From Thermomicrobiales bacterium (GTDB lineage Bacteria > Chloroflexota > Chloroflexia > Thermomicrobiales > UBA6265), in contig JAMLHR010000030.1 of the NCBI GenBank assembly GCA_023957015.1, positions 1 to 32,212 of the forward strand: a DNA stretch of 32,212 nucleotides. The letters run 5' to 3'. The position numbers were made by a program, and so were the translations under genes. Positions 23,428 through 32,212 of the stretch are shown here, piece after piece. The notes beneath the pieces were generated by a model that ran no database searches, was not told the origin of the DNA, and saw nothing but the letters and a program-made list of their open reading frames with translations. The stretch's first letter is position 1; the number at the start of each line of letters is the position of its first letter.

Positions 23428-26400
23428 ATGCTGAAGCGTCTTCATTGCGTGCTTTCGCTGTTGGTCGCAGCGAGCATGTTGTTGGTTCCGATTGTTACCG
23501 CGCAGGACGCGACACCGATCGCTGGCGATGGTGAGGCAAGCGAGCAGATCATCGTCGATCAGGATGCTGGTGATACCGGCGGAGACGATGATGCTGAGGC
23601 AGGCAGCGTTGACAGCGGTGAGCAGTCTGGCGAGGCTGATGCCCCTGCAGCAAACGAAGAAACCGACGACTCCGGCGATAGCGATGCCCTGTCGGGCGAG
23701 ACTGATGATTCTGCAGTAGACGAAGACATCGACGGTTCTGACGGCGCGGATGCCAACAACGACAAGGAAGAGATAGAGGCTCCACTCGCGCCGGCGGAGA
23801 TGCGCATCTCGCCGATGAGTTTGGATGATGACCCGCCCACGATCACCATCAAGCTCGTGGATGCCGAGGGGAACTCGATCCCAGGTCCACATGTTGAGAT
23901 TGGTTGGATGGAGCCTGCCGGGTTCACATCTTCCAACGGCAACAATGCCCAAGCGGATGGAACCATAACTCAACCGGTAGATCCGAGTGTGACCCACTAT
24001 CGCATCAGAGCGTATGGTCCGTGGCTGGAGCAGTTTGGGGAACTTAACGGTGACGACCCGCAGGTTGTCGTACTCGAGCGCACGGCAGATACACAAACTG
24101 TGACATTCGCCTTGGCGCACAGTAACGATGCTCCGGAACCGTTCGAAGGTGGGTATCTGTATGTGTCTGGTGTTTCTCCGACTGAAGGGTACATGGAGTT
24201 TTCCGTTGGCGAATCCGGTGTGGTAGCTATCGAACTGCCCCCTGGAACGTATCGCTATCAGGCGCGAACCAACTCATATGCGTACGAGGACTTCCATGGT
24301 CAGTTCACTGTCGCAGACAGTGCTGTGTATGAGTCAGTCACCCTGAATCCATGGCCGACGAGGCAGTTCGTGGTTAGGGACGCTGCGGGAAATCCAATTG
24401 CGAATATCCTTGTGTACTTCGGTGCTTTTTACGATTGGGGTTTTGGATATAGCAGCTCGGGCCGATCTGATGAAAACGGTGAAATTGTCACTCGTGTGAG
24501 ACCTGATGCCGTGGCCTGGCAAACGGAGACCCAATGGGTGTGGGAAGGTTCCTCCGGGGATATCGATCTGGATGGAACAACCCTCATTGAGCTATCAGAA
24601 GTCAGTGAACAGGGGACAGTTACATTTACCAGGCCCGATTTTGATGATGATCCTGACTACGTGTCGATCTCTCTCCGAAATGAGAAAGGCAAGTTGATAT
24701 ACCTGTCGATCAATGCAGACAGTCAGTCGAATACTATCAAGGTGCCTGCGGGCACCTATACATGGACTGCCTCTTCTACGAGCACATATGTGCCTCAGAC
24801 TGGCACTCTTAACATAGGAGATGGCGAGAATAAGACCGTAATCCTAACCACGTGGGAGATGCACCCTGAACTGACAATCACTGTCACGAATCAGGATGGG
24901 GAACCTGCCAGCAATGTCTATGTGACCGTTTATCGCACGGACGAAGACCAATGGGCATACGGCAGCGGCGAAACGGACACCAGTGGCCACTTTACGTTGA
25001 ATGTCCCCCTAGGTAACTACGAGGTGCATGTCGTTGCTCCAGCGATGTATGCGGAGAAGACATCATTCAATGATGTCTTCTCCGTCGACCGTTCCTCTTG
25101 GGATATTGAGCTTGAGGAACTGCCGAATGGCACCCTCACCGTCAACGTGTCGCTTGATGGTCCAGACGGTTACTGGGGTGACGTGTCTGTGCTGGACAGT
25201 GATGAGCGGACAGTTGCCTACCAGTGGACAAACATAGATAGCACTGGCAGCATTGAGCTTCCCGGCATCCCATTCGGCGGGGAGTACACGGTTCGGTTTA
25301 GCGACTCGAGCTACTTCCAGGGGTACCAGACGGAGCCGTTCGTATTCAATGAAGAGGCCGGACCAATCGATGTTCAGCTTCAGCGTTGGCCGGAAGTCAC
25401 GGTATATGTCCAGGATGGAGCTGGCAATCCGTTGCCGAATATTGGCGTGGGGATTGGGTTCTGGTATTCAGACGCCGAGTTTTCCAACTCTAACTGGGGA
25501 TGGTCAGATGACAACGGTATCGTCAAGGTTCGGCCACCATACGGTTACATCGACTATCGCATAGCCGCATTTGATCTCTGGGAGGAGGCACGCGGCACAC
25601 TCGATCCATCGGGAACCACCACGATTACACTCAGGCAGGTCGCTGCCTTCGGCACACTGACAGTCACGGTGGGAGACGATTGGGGTACGGATGACTGGGG
25701 GAGTCTCTACATCTCGCGAGTGGATGGCTGGAACAAGTATGTTAGCCTCAATGGCTACGAACCCGAAACCACCTTCGGTATTCCCGCGGGTGACTATACC
25801 TGGACTGCTATCAAGTCTAGCCGGTATGTTCCCCAAACCGGTGTACTTCACATTGAGCATGGTCAGGACGCGTCGCTCCTCCTCGATACCTGGCAGCTGC
25901 ATCCCGAGCTCACCATCCAGGTAATCAATCAACATGGCGATCCTGCTGCTGGTGTGCAGGTCAACGTAAACCAGCGGGGAGACTACGAAGGTGACCCGGG
26001 ATATGGGTACGGCACCACCGATGATACGGGTGTGGCGAAGCTGAATGTGCCATACGGTACCTACGAGGTGTATGTTAATGCTCCTGCGAAGTACGCGGAG
26101 AAGGCCTCCTTCAATGACGTCTTCTCTGTGGATCGTACCTCCTGGGATGTCCAGCTTGAGGAACTGCCCAATGGCACCCTCAATGTCGATGTCATTGGCT
26201 CACCGGATCGCGCGCAGTACGTGTGGTTGCAGGTTCTGGATGCTGATGGCCGCCAACTGGCCTATGAGTCACAGTACATCTATGGAACGCAGAGTCTTGC
26301 CTTCCCAGATCTCCCATACGGTGAGGGTTACACCATCACCGTCGATGGCACGTTCTGGAGCAAGCCGTATGTATCGGATCCATTCGATTTCGATGGCAGC

Positions 26401-28974
26401 ACACCAACCCAGACCGTGAACCTTGAGTATTACGACACGGTAACGGTCGATGTGGTCATGCGCTCCGATCAACCAAACCGGGCCTTGCCGCAGTCGACGG
26501 GCCTGCGATTCAGCACCGACAACGGTTCCACCACCGTCTACATGCAGACTGCGGATGACGGCACGCTTCGCGGCACACTCATTGTGCCGAAGCGCCAGAT
26601 GACAGTCCAGTTCGATTACGATCGCGGGATCTACTTCGGTGGCGATCTGCCGATGGAAGTCGACTTCAGTAGCGACTCCGCCCCCAGTCTATTGGAGATC
26701 AAGGTCTCAATGGCCGATTTCGGTTTGGTCACGGTTGATGTCTCCGGTCCGGAAGATGTGACTCTGCAAGGTGAGTTCGTCATCAGGCAGGGCGGAGAGT
26801 ACATTACCTCCACGGGTATCTACGAGAGTGGTCTTCAGAGGTTGGGTACTATCCTTTACCCAGGTGACTATACGTGGGAGTACCTCCCTTCGGGACCGTT
26901 CCAGGCGCAGAGCGGCAGTTTCAGGATCACGAACGAGGATGTCACGATCCCGCTCAACATCAAGGTTGGAGCGAATGGTGTGGTGCTGGTTGACGTGACC
27001 TTCCCGGATATCGACCATCTCTACACCTATGGTTCCGTTTCTCTCGCCAGAGCCGATGGTACCGTCGTGGCCTCTCGCTCGATCGATGGTTCCGGTATCT
27101 ATGCCATCGGACCGGTGCTTTACGGCACGTACACGCTTCTGGTGGACGCCTATGACGGTGCTCTGCAACCGCAATCCATCGAGGTCGTGATTGATAGTGA
27201 GACTATCGAAAAGATGATCACACTGCAGCCCCGGCCGATCAAGACGGTGACGTTCAATATCATCGCCACAGGGAGCGACCCGGTGAGCGGATACATTGGT
27301 GTTGCCGGTGTGGAGGTAGGGAGCAGCACCGATTTCCAGGGTACCGGTGCGTTTACGGTTGATGTGCGGCTCAATGAAGCCGGTCCATACACGTACTTCG
27401 TTAGGGCATTCAACTATCAAACGGTTAATGGCACCTGGGACGGACAGTCCGGGGAGATCAACGTCACCCTGGATGCGGAGATACCTACCCGCTGGGTGAG
27501 CGTTGTCGATGACAGTGGTATCGCCATTGAAGGTTCATATGTCTATGTGATGTGCTACGGCGATTCCTTCTCAGCTGCGAACGGTCTGTGGATGGTTGCT
27601 CTTCATGGAGATGATTGGTGCGAGATCAGCGTATCCGCTGGAGATGCTGGAGCGTATATCCCGCAAACTGTCGAGCTCATTGAAGGCACTACCCAAGATG
27701 CACCGCAAGTCGTGATATTGGAGCAAGCGGAGAACGTGGTGGAGAATATCACGTTCAATGTGGAGTTTGCTGATGGAATGCCCGCGGGGGATTTCATTCT
27801 GAGTGGATACGATAGGGAAACGGACACCTACTTCTCTCGCCTGATCGGTGCTACTGGCTCCCTTACGATCCCGGCGATGGTATCTGGATCCTACGAGCTC
27901 TCCGTCTTTAGCCCGGGAGGTGGGACCAGCATCTACGTGATGTCCGAGCCAGAGTCCGGGATCGTTGAGGTTTCTGCGTCCGGGCAGTCGTTCGATATCG
28001 TGATGTCGAAGATACCGACTGCACTGGTTACGGTCAATGTTGTTGATCAAGACAACGTGGCAGTTCCAAATGGGCAGATGTGGTTTAGCACGGGTGGCAA
28101 AGGCGGTGCCTCATTCGGGCCATACCCAATCGTGGCCGGAAAGGTAGAAGTACAGCTGCCCGTTGGATGGACGTTGTACGTGAGTGCCAGCAACGGCTTG
28201 TACCATGATGCTTACACTGAGGTGGAGGTGAAGGACGGAACCAATGAGGTTACGCTGGTGATGCAACGGATTGCCTCGATACCGGTTCCTGAGGAGCCAA
28301 CTCCGTCGGAAACACCGGTAACACCGACCAATCCGGTCGAGACGCCAACGCCGTCGGAAACGCCGACAACTCCGGCCACGGTGACACCTACCACGACGGT
28401 TCCAGCCACGGAAACACCCACCGAAACGGTGACGCCAACCGAGGTACCGACACAGACGCCAACCGAGGAACCCGAGGGTGAGCAGCAGTTGATCGTGCAC
28501 ATCACGGTACCGGGCGATGCGGATATCTCCGGTTCACCATTCGAGCTCTGGGCCCCGACCGCCGCGACCTTCCAGGTTGGACCGCTCTACACCGGCGTGG
28601 TTGGTCCGAATAACACCATCGTTATCGACGGCCTGATTCCCGGGAAGTACCGCTTGGTCGTCTATCCGGAGGGGATGGATACCATCGAAGCGATGATTCA
28701 GGTCGGGACAGCACCGGTGACGGAGGTCCTGGTTGAAGTGAACGAGGAAGGCGAGGTCGCGGTGACCTATCTGGAGACGGCGACACCAACCGCATCTCCG
28801 ACCGATCCGGCACCGACCTCCACCACGGAAGCGGATGATGTGACCGGATTGCCGTCCACTGGTACGGGACAATCCGGGAACCACCTGGTGCCCGTATTGG
28901 CGATGCTGGCGGCAGCTGCCGTGCTCGGTATGATCATCCCGATGGGAGCTAAACGATCCATTCGCAGGAGCTGA
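23428..28974 (+). CDS. Giant modular cell-wall-anchored surface protein (LPSTG)
   Basis: An 1848-residue secreted protein. Residues 1-25 are a signal peptide (cleavage before QDATP). About 26-125 is an Asp/Glu/Ser/Gly-rich acidic segment. From PPTITIKLVDAEG (about 137) to about 1615 it is a chain of beta-sandwich, prealbumin/Cna-B-like modules marked by V.DQ.G.P..N, PPGTY.Y.A and L..WP repeats. A unit of about 348 residues is duplicated: TYTWTASSTSTYVPQTG and FNDVFSVDRSSWDIELEELP recur as DYTWTAIKSSRYVPQTG and FNDVFSVDRTSWDVQLEELP. A Thr/Pro/Glu linker (about 1619-1687) leads to one wall-proximal module, then LPSTG at 1808-1812, a hydrophobic helix and the basic tail RSIRRS: a sortase sorting signal. 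I align the start with the downstream paralog (MLKRLHCVLSLL with MVKRLHFVLSLL). Probably an adhesin or stalk; the ligand is unknown. Confidence 0.85.
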   Translation: MLKRLHCVLSLLVAASMLLVPIVTAQDATPIAGDGEASEQIIVDQDAGDTGGDDDAEAGSVDSGEQSGEADAPAANEETDDSGDSDALSGETDDSAVDEDIDGSDGADANNDKEEIEAPLAPAEMRISPMSLDDDPPTITIKLVDAEGNSIPGPHVEIGWMEPAGFTSSNGNNAQADGTITQPVDPSVTHYRIRAYGPWLEQFGELNGDDPQVVVLERTADTQTVTFALAHSNDAPEPFEGGYLYVSGVSPTEGYMEFSVGESGVVAIELPPGTYRYQARTNSYAYEDFHGQFTVADSAVYESVTLNPWPTRQFVVRDAAGNPIANILVYFGAFYDWGFGYSSSGRSDENGEIVTRVRPDAVAWQTETQWVWEGSSGDIDLDGTTLIELSEVSEQGTVTFTRPDFDDDPDYVSISLRNEKGKLIYLSINADSQSNTIKVPAGTYTWTASSTSTYVPQTGTLNIGDGENKTVILTTWEMHPELTITVTNQDGEPASNVYVTVYRTDEDQWAYGSGETDTSGHFTLNVPLGNYEVHVVAPAMYAEKTSFNDVFSVDRSSWDIELEELPNGTLTVNVSLDGPDGYWGDVSVLDSDERTVAYQWTNIDSTGSIELPGIPFGGEYTVRFSDSSYFQGYQTEPFVFNEEAGPIDVQLQRWPEVTVYVQDGAGNPLPNIGVGIGFWYSDAEFSNSNWGWSDDNGIVKVRPPYGYIDYRIAAFDLWEEARGTLDPSGTTTITLRQVAAFGTLTVTVGDDWGTDDWGSLYISRVDGWNKYVSLNGYEPETTFGIPAGDYTWTAIKSSRYVPQTGVLHIEHGQDASLLLDTWQLHPELTIQVINQHGDPAAGVQVNVNQRGDYEGDPGYGYGTTDDTGVAKLNVPYGTYEVYVNAPAKYAEKASFNDVFSVDRTSWDVQLEELPNGTLNVDVIGSPDRAQYVWLQVLDADGRQLAYESQYIYGTQSLAFPDLPYGEGYTITVDGTFWSKPYVSDPFDFDGSTPTQTVNLEYYDTVTVDVVMRSDQPNRALPQSTGLRFSTDNGSTTVYMQTADDGTLRGTLIVPKRQMTVQFDYDRGIYFGGDLPMEVDFSSDSAPSLLEIKVSMADFGLVTVDVSGPEDVTLQGEFVIRQGGEYITSTGIYESGLQRLGTILYPGDYTWEYLPSGPFQAQSGSFRITNEDVTIPLNIKVGANGVVLVDVTFPDIDHLYTYGSVSLARADGTVVASRSIDGSGIYAIGPVLYGTYTLLVDAYDGALQPQSIEVVIDSETIEKMITLQPRPIKTVTFNIIATGSDPVSGYIGVAGVEVGSSTDFQGTGAFTVDVRLNEAGPYTYFVRAFNYQTVNGTWDGQSGEINVTLDAEIPTRWVSVVDDSGIAIEGSYVYVMCYGDSFSAANGLWMVALHGDDWCEISVSAGDAGAYIPQTVELIEGTTQDAPQVVILEQAENVVENITFNVEFADGMPAGDFILSGYDRETDTYFSRLIGATGSLTIPAMVSGSYELSVFSPGGGTSIYVMSEPESGIVEVSASGQSFDIVMSKIPTALVTVNVVDQDNVAVPNGQMWFSTGGKGGASFGPYPIVAGKVEVQLPVGWTLYVSASNGLYHDAYTEVEVKDGTNEVTLVMQRIASIPVPEEPTPSETPVTPTNPVETPTPSETPTTPATVTPTTTVPATETPTETVTPTEVPTQTPTEEPEGEQQLIVHITVPGDADISGSPFELWAPTAATFQVGPLYTGVVGPNNTIVIDGLIPGKYRLVVYPEGMDTIEAMIQVGTAPVTEVLVEVNEEGEVAVTYLETATPTASPTDPAPTSTTEADDVTGLPSTGTGQSGNHLVPVLAMLAAAAVLGMIIPMGAKRSIRRS
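23974..24065 (+). repeat. 92-bp direct repeat, copy 1 (shared by the two giant genes)
   Basis: This block within the first giant gene is identical base for base to 29727-29818 in the second. It encodes PVDPSVTHYRIRAYGPW and the following residues. Flanking sequence is also similar but carries scattered differences. Confidence 0.9.
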
Positions 28975-29003
28975 TCGGTACATCACAACGGAATGAATGA
29001 GTG

Positions 29004-29036
29004 GAGACACCCGCGGATCAGTTCCGCGGGTGTCTC
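29004..29036 (+). terminator. Hairpin after the LPSTG protein gene
   Basis: A perfect 14-bp stem (GAGACACCCGCGGA at 29004-29017 and its complement at 29023-29036) with a 5-base loop TCAGT begins 29 bases after the stop. Only a few T's follow, but position and strength fit a terminator separating the two surface-protein genes. Confidence 0.8.
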
Positions 29037-29180
29037 TGTGTCAGCAAAATCCATGTATTTGGGGTGAACGAAGTAGTGCAAATTGACATACGTTGATGAT
29101 ATATTCCGATCAGCGAGTGAAAACAGAAAACATCTATCGTGCATTGGCTCCTATTCTCGGAGTTGGATTGAGGGAAACGA

Positions 29181-29954
29181 ATGGTCAAGCGCCTTCATTT
29201 CGTGCTTTCGCTGTTGGTTGCAGTGAGCATGGTAGTCGTTCCGATTGTTACCGCGCAGGATGCGACACCGATCGTCGGTGGGACAAACGAGGAGATCATC
29301 GTCGATCAGGATGCTGGCGATACTAGCGGAGACGAGAGTACCGAGTCTGCCAGCACCGACACTGGTGATGGGGATGAGCAGTCGGTTGAGGCGGACGACG
29401 CTGCGGCAAACGAAGACACTGGTGACGCCGGTGATAGCGATGAGCAGTCGGGCGAGTCGGATGATCCTGCAGCGAGCGAGGAGACAGAGGACTCTACCGA
29501 CGCGGATGCCGATAACGAACAAGGCGAGGTGGATGCTCCACCCGCGCCGGCGGAGCTGCGCATCGCGCCGATGAGTTTGGACGATGACCCGCCCACGATC
29601 ACCATCAAGCTCGTGGATGCCGAAGGTAACCCGATACCGGGTCCCGAGGTTGAGATTGGCTGGATGGACCCTGGGTTCACATCCTACATCGGCAATGTCG
29701 CCCAGGCGGACGGAACCGTAACTCAGCCGGTAGATCCGAGTGTGACCCACTATCGCATCAGAGCGTATGGTCCGTGGCTGGAGCAGTTTGGGGAACTTAA
29801 CGGTGACGACCCGCAGGTCGTCGTGCTCGAGCGCACGACAGATACACAGATTGTGACATTCACCCTGGCGCATGGCGATGGGAGCGAAGAGCCGTTCACG
29901 AGCGGTTCCGTGCTTCCTATATGGTGCCCATCAGATGAGATTCCTTGTGGGTGA
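29181..29954 (+). CDS. Paralogous giant surface protein, N-terminal 257 residues before a frameshift
   Basis: The start mirrors the upstream gene: MVKRLHFVLSLLVAVSM signal peptide cleaved before QDATP, an acidic segment with recurring GDxDEQS(V/G)E units, then PPTITIKLVDAEGNPIPGP and YRIRAYGPWLEQFGEL, nearly identical to the first protein. A GAGGG site lies seven bases before the ATG. After EEPFTSGSV the frame turns to unrelated residues and stops at 29954. The paralog's continuation (VGESGVVAIELPPGTY) is found as VGESGVVAVELPPGTY in another frame. The frame change lies between about 29905 and 29930, equivalent to one extra base or loss of two; relative to the paralog the region is also about 11 bases shorter. 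It is a broken gene, a phase-variable state or an assembly error. Confidence 0.75.
   Translation: MVKRLHFVLSLLVAVSMVVVPIVTAQDATPIVGGTNEEIIVDQDAGDTSGDESTESASTDTGDGDEQSVEADDAAANEDTGDAGDSDEQSGESDDPAASEETEDSTDADADNEQGEVDAPPAPAELRIAPMSLDDDPPTITIKLVDAEGNPIPGPEVEIGWMDPGFTSYIGNVAQADGTVTQPVDPSVTHYRIRAYGPWLEQFGELNGDDPQVVVLERTTDTQIVTFTLAHGDGSEEPFTSGSVLPIWCPSDEIPCG
29727..29818 (+). repeat. 92-bp direct repeat, copy 2
   Basis: Identical to 23974-24065, 5753 bp upstream and in the same orientation. Recombination between the copies would delete one gene's worth of DNA and fuse the two surface genes in frame at this point. Confidence 0.9.
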
Positions 29955-32212
29955 ATCCGGTGTGGTAGCTGTCGAGCTGCCACCTGGAACCTATGACTAT
30001 CAGGCTCAGACCGACACCTATCAGTATGGCGACTTCCATGGTCAGTTCACTGTCGAAGACAGTGCGGTGTATGAATCCGTCACTCTGAATCCATGGCCGA
30101 CCAGGCATTTCGTGGTTCAGGACACCGCTGGAAATCCAATTCCGAACATCAATGTGAACTTCGGTATTTCATACGATTCGGGTTTTGGATATAGCAGTTC
30201 GGGCCGATCTGATGAAAACGGTGAAATCGTCACGCGTGTGAGACCTGATGCCGTGGCCTGGCAAACGGAGACCCTATGGTTGTGGGAAGGTTCGTCCGGG
30301 GATATCAATCTGTCAGGAACAACCTTCATTGTACTTTCAGAAGTCAGTGAACGGGGGACGATCACGTTTACGGGAGCCGACTTCGGTGACGATCGGTCCT
30401 CGGTGACGATCTCACTGAGCCATGAGGGTGTCTGGGCTACTTACCTCTATCTTTTCGAAGACGATTCCTCGGCGACGATAGAAGCTCCGGTCGGTTACTA
30501 CACGTGGACCGCCACCACCGTGGATCGTTATGTCCCCCAAACCGGATCATTCGATTTGGATGATGGTGCCGATGAGACCATTTCGCTAGACGATTGGACA
30601 TTGCACCCACAACTCACGGTCTCCTTCACCGATCAGAATGGCGATCCCGTTGAGAATGTCGACGTTAGTGTTTACCAGCATGACTACACTGATTATCCAG
30701 TCTATGGCTCTGGCAGGAGTAATGCGGATGGCATCGCGACGCTGAATGTGCCGTACGGTGAATACGAAGTCTCCGTCTATCCTCCATCTGGGTTCGAACC
30801 TGTCGATATGTCGTACAGGTCCTTCTCAGATACGACTCAACCCTGGGATTTTACTCTGCAGTCCATACAGGTTCAGGCTATGGAAGGGGTCGTGAATGTG
30901 ACCGTCAACTACCCTGAGGAGTGGTCGGGTCATGATTACGTCTTCATCACGTTCACCAACGCATCCACATCGGCGCAATACGGCCCCTACCATATCTGGC
31001 AAAGCGGATATCCTGTCGAGTTCTATCTGCCGGTCGGCACATACACCTGGGCTACCAGTGGCCTCTGGTTCCAGGAGATTGTCAGCACTGACCCCATTGT
31101 CGTTACGGAGGATGTGCCTCAGACCGTTACGTTGAACCCTGAGTTCAGCGATAGAGGTTCGTTGCGGCTCAACATCACGATGGATCCGGTTGCCGAGAAC
31201 TTTGACGCACGTGCCTTCTGCGTATGGCCGGTGGGCTCTACCTTAGAGAGCTGGTGTGCGAACTTCTTCCCCGGTGAGCCGGTAGAGTTTGCCGAGTTGC
31301 CAGTGGGTGATTACGAGGTGCAGGTCCCCACCTGGCAGCGCTATCTGAGTGGGAGAGTACCGGTAACGATTCAGGCCGGACAGGAAACTGTCCTGGATAT
31401 CACCTGGAGTGCCGAGGATGGCGCGCCGGTGACGTTCAATGTGGTGTGGCCGGATGGCGAACCAGAATTGGAGTTGAATGTCACGGTCTACTACGAAAAC
31501 GGCGTCGATGCTGAGTCGGTCCCGTTTGGTCCAGGCAGTACCTCCGTCACGATGGAGTTGCCGTACGGAACTTACACCTATGGCTACAACATCATGGGAT
31601 ACGAGATGCCACCGGGTTCGTCGTTCACGGTTACAGAGGGTGGTGATAATACCGTTACTTTCACGCCATTGCTGCTTGACGGTGGTGCCCGCGTCACGAT
31701 CCATCTGGAACCATCGCGCGACGGGGATTCGCTTGAAGGAGCCTATGTTGTTCTGCATGGATGGTATGGCAGCCGTTGGGTGAGAGTGGATGCGAACAAC
31801 GATGCCGTCTTTGGTACGGTGCCTGCATCCCCTTACGACCTGGAGCTCTATGATTTCGAGGGCTACCCATCTGTATTCCCGGCAACATCGTTTGAGGTTG
31901 AAGATGGAGTCGATGTCTACAAGACCGTCGTCTGGGAGCGACCTGTTGAACCCACTCAGGGCTATCTGAGTTTCGATGTCAGGTTGCCGTTCAATGATGG
32001 ATATTACAACGAATATGGCATCACCATCTTCGACGAAGATGACAACCCGATGAACCAACTGTACTTCTATGAGCCAGGTATCCAGACCATCACGCTTCCC
32101 CCCGGCACCTATCGTTGGGAAGGTAGCGACTGGATGTATGAACCTTTGGGAGATGAGGTTGTCGTTGCAGATGGCGAGACCACGGAGGTCATCGTCGCTC
32201 CGAGTTTGCTCC
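29935..32212 (+). pseudogene. Frameshifted continuation of the second giant surface protein (runs off the window)
   Basis: From 29935 this frame stays open for 759 codons to the window end and is plainly a continuation of the preceding fragment. VGESGVVAVELPPGTYDYQAQ, then FGYSSSGRSDENGEIVTRV and WTATTVDRYVPQTGS match the first giant protein module by module, with identity falling after about 30360. Further modules (LPVGTYTWATSG, LPVGDYEVQVPTW, LPYGTYTYGYN, LPPGTYRWEGSDW) repeat the L-P-x-G-x-Y turn every 90 or so residues. The C-terminus, and any anchor, lies beyond the window. An in-frame ATG exists at 29935 but has no ribosome site, so independent translation is unlikely. Long retention of an open frame suggests a very recent shift, recoding or a sequence error. 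Confidence 0.7.

Noticed and set aside
29083..29105. TTGACA and TATATT boxes upstream of the second giant gene
   Set aside because: They are only 11 bases apart, too close for one sigma-70 promoter; an extended -10 alone is possible but unsupported.
31243..32058. 271-codon minus-strand open frame near the window end
   Set aside because: It lies antisense to the strongly module-matching surface-protein frame and has no recognisable features.

Overview
The window reads as a chromosomal segment of a bacterium most like a Chloroflexota, probably Thermomicrobia-related. This is inference from gene content: D/S-rich surface proteins with TPT/ETP linkers, an MhqR/O/D-type operon, a CapA protein with a solute-binding-like N-terminus, and GTAGGGGCG-type inverted repeats. 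No rRNA or marker gene settles it, and I saw no tRNA, rRNA or CRISPR array. Genes are packed tightly, often with ATGA or GTGA stop/start overlaps.

Left part (1-9160). On the minus strand lie a membrane protein cut by the window edge, two tandem paralogous P-loop kinases, and trpBA. On the plus strand follow a D-lactate-type dehydrogenase, a group III truncated hemoglobin and a secreted beta-helix protein, closed by a strong hairpin. Then come a minus-strand GyrI-like protein and a plus-strand sulfide:quinone-reductase-like flavoprotein.

Middle (9160-20370). A roughly 120-bp MITE-like inverted-repeat element lies beside a minus-strand operon, MarR regulator - VOC dioxygenase - serine hydrolase, which matches the Bacillus mhqR/mhqO/mhqD quinone-stress genes and has a clear palindromic operator over its promoter. 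Next is a secreted LPQTG-anchored protein broken by one extra base, then about 700 bp of non-coding DNA rich in mini-hairpins. An amidase and a Tat-exported CapA-like protein follow, with a divergent threonine dehydratase, a less GC-rich DUF6338 membrane protein overlapping a small basic protein, and a coiled-coil protein divergent from lon.

Right part (20370-32212). lon ends at a textbook terminator. Two tandem, related giant surface proteins follow: an intact 1848-residue LPSTG-anchored protein, and a second copy that is frameshifted near 29905-29930 and runs off the window. They share a 92-bp perfect direct repeat 5753 bp apart. The 1848-residue protein and the 11.7-kb protein also share a C-terminal wall-proximal module.

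The most interesting material is this family of wall-anchored, modular, frameshift-prone surface proteins. Second is the use of apparently near-cognate start codons (ACG, ATC) in two genes.
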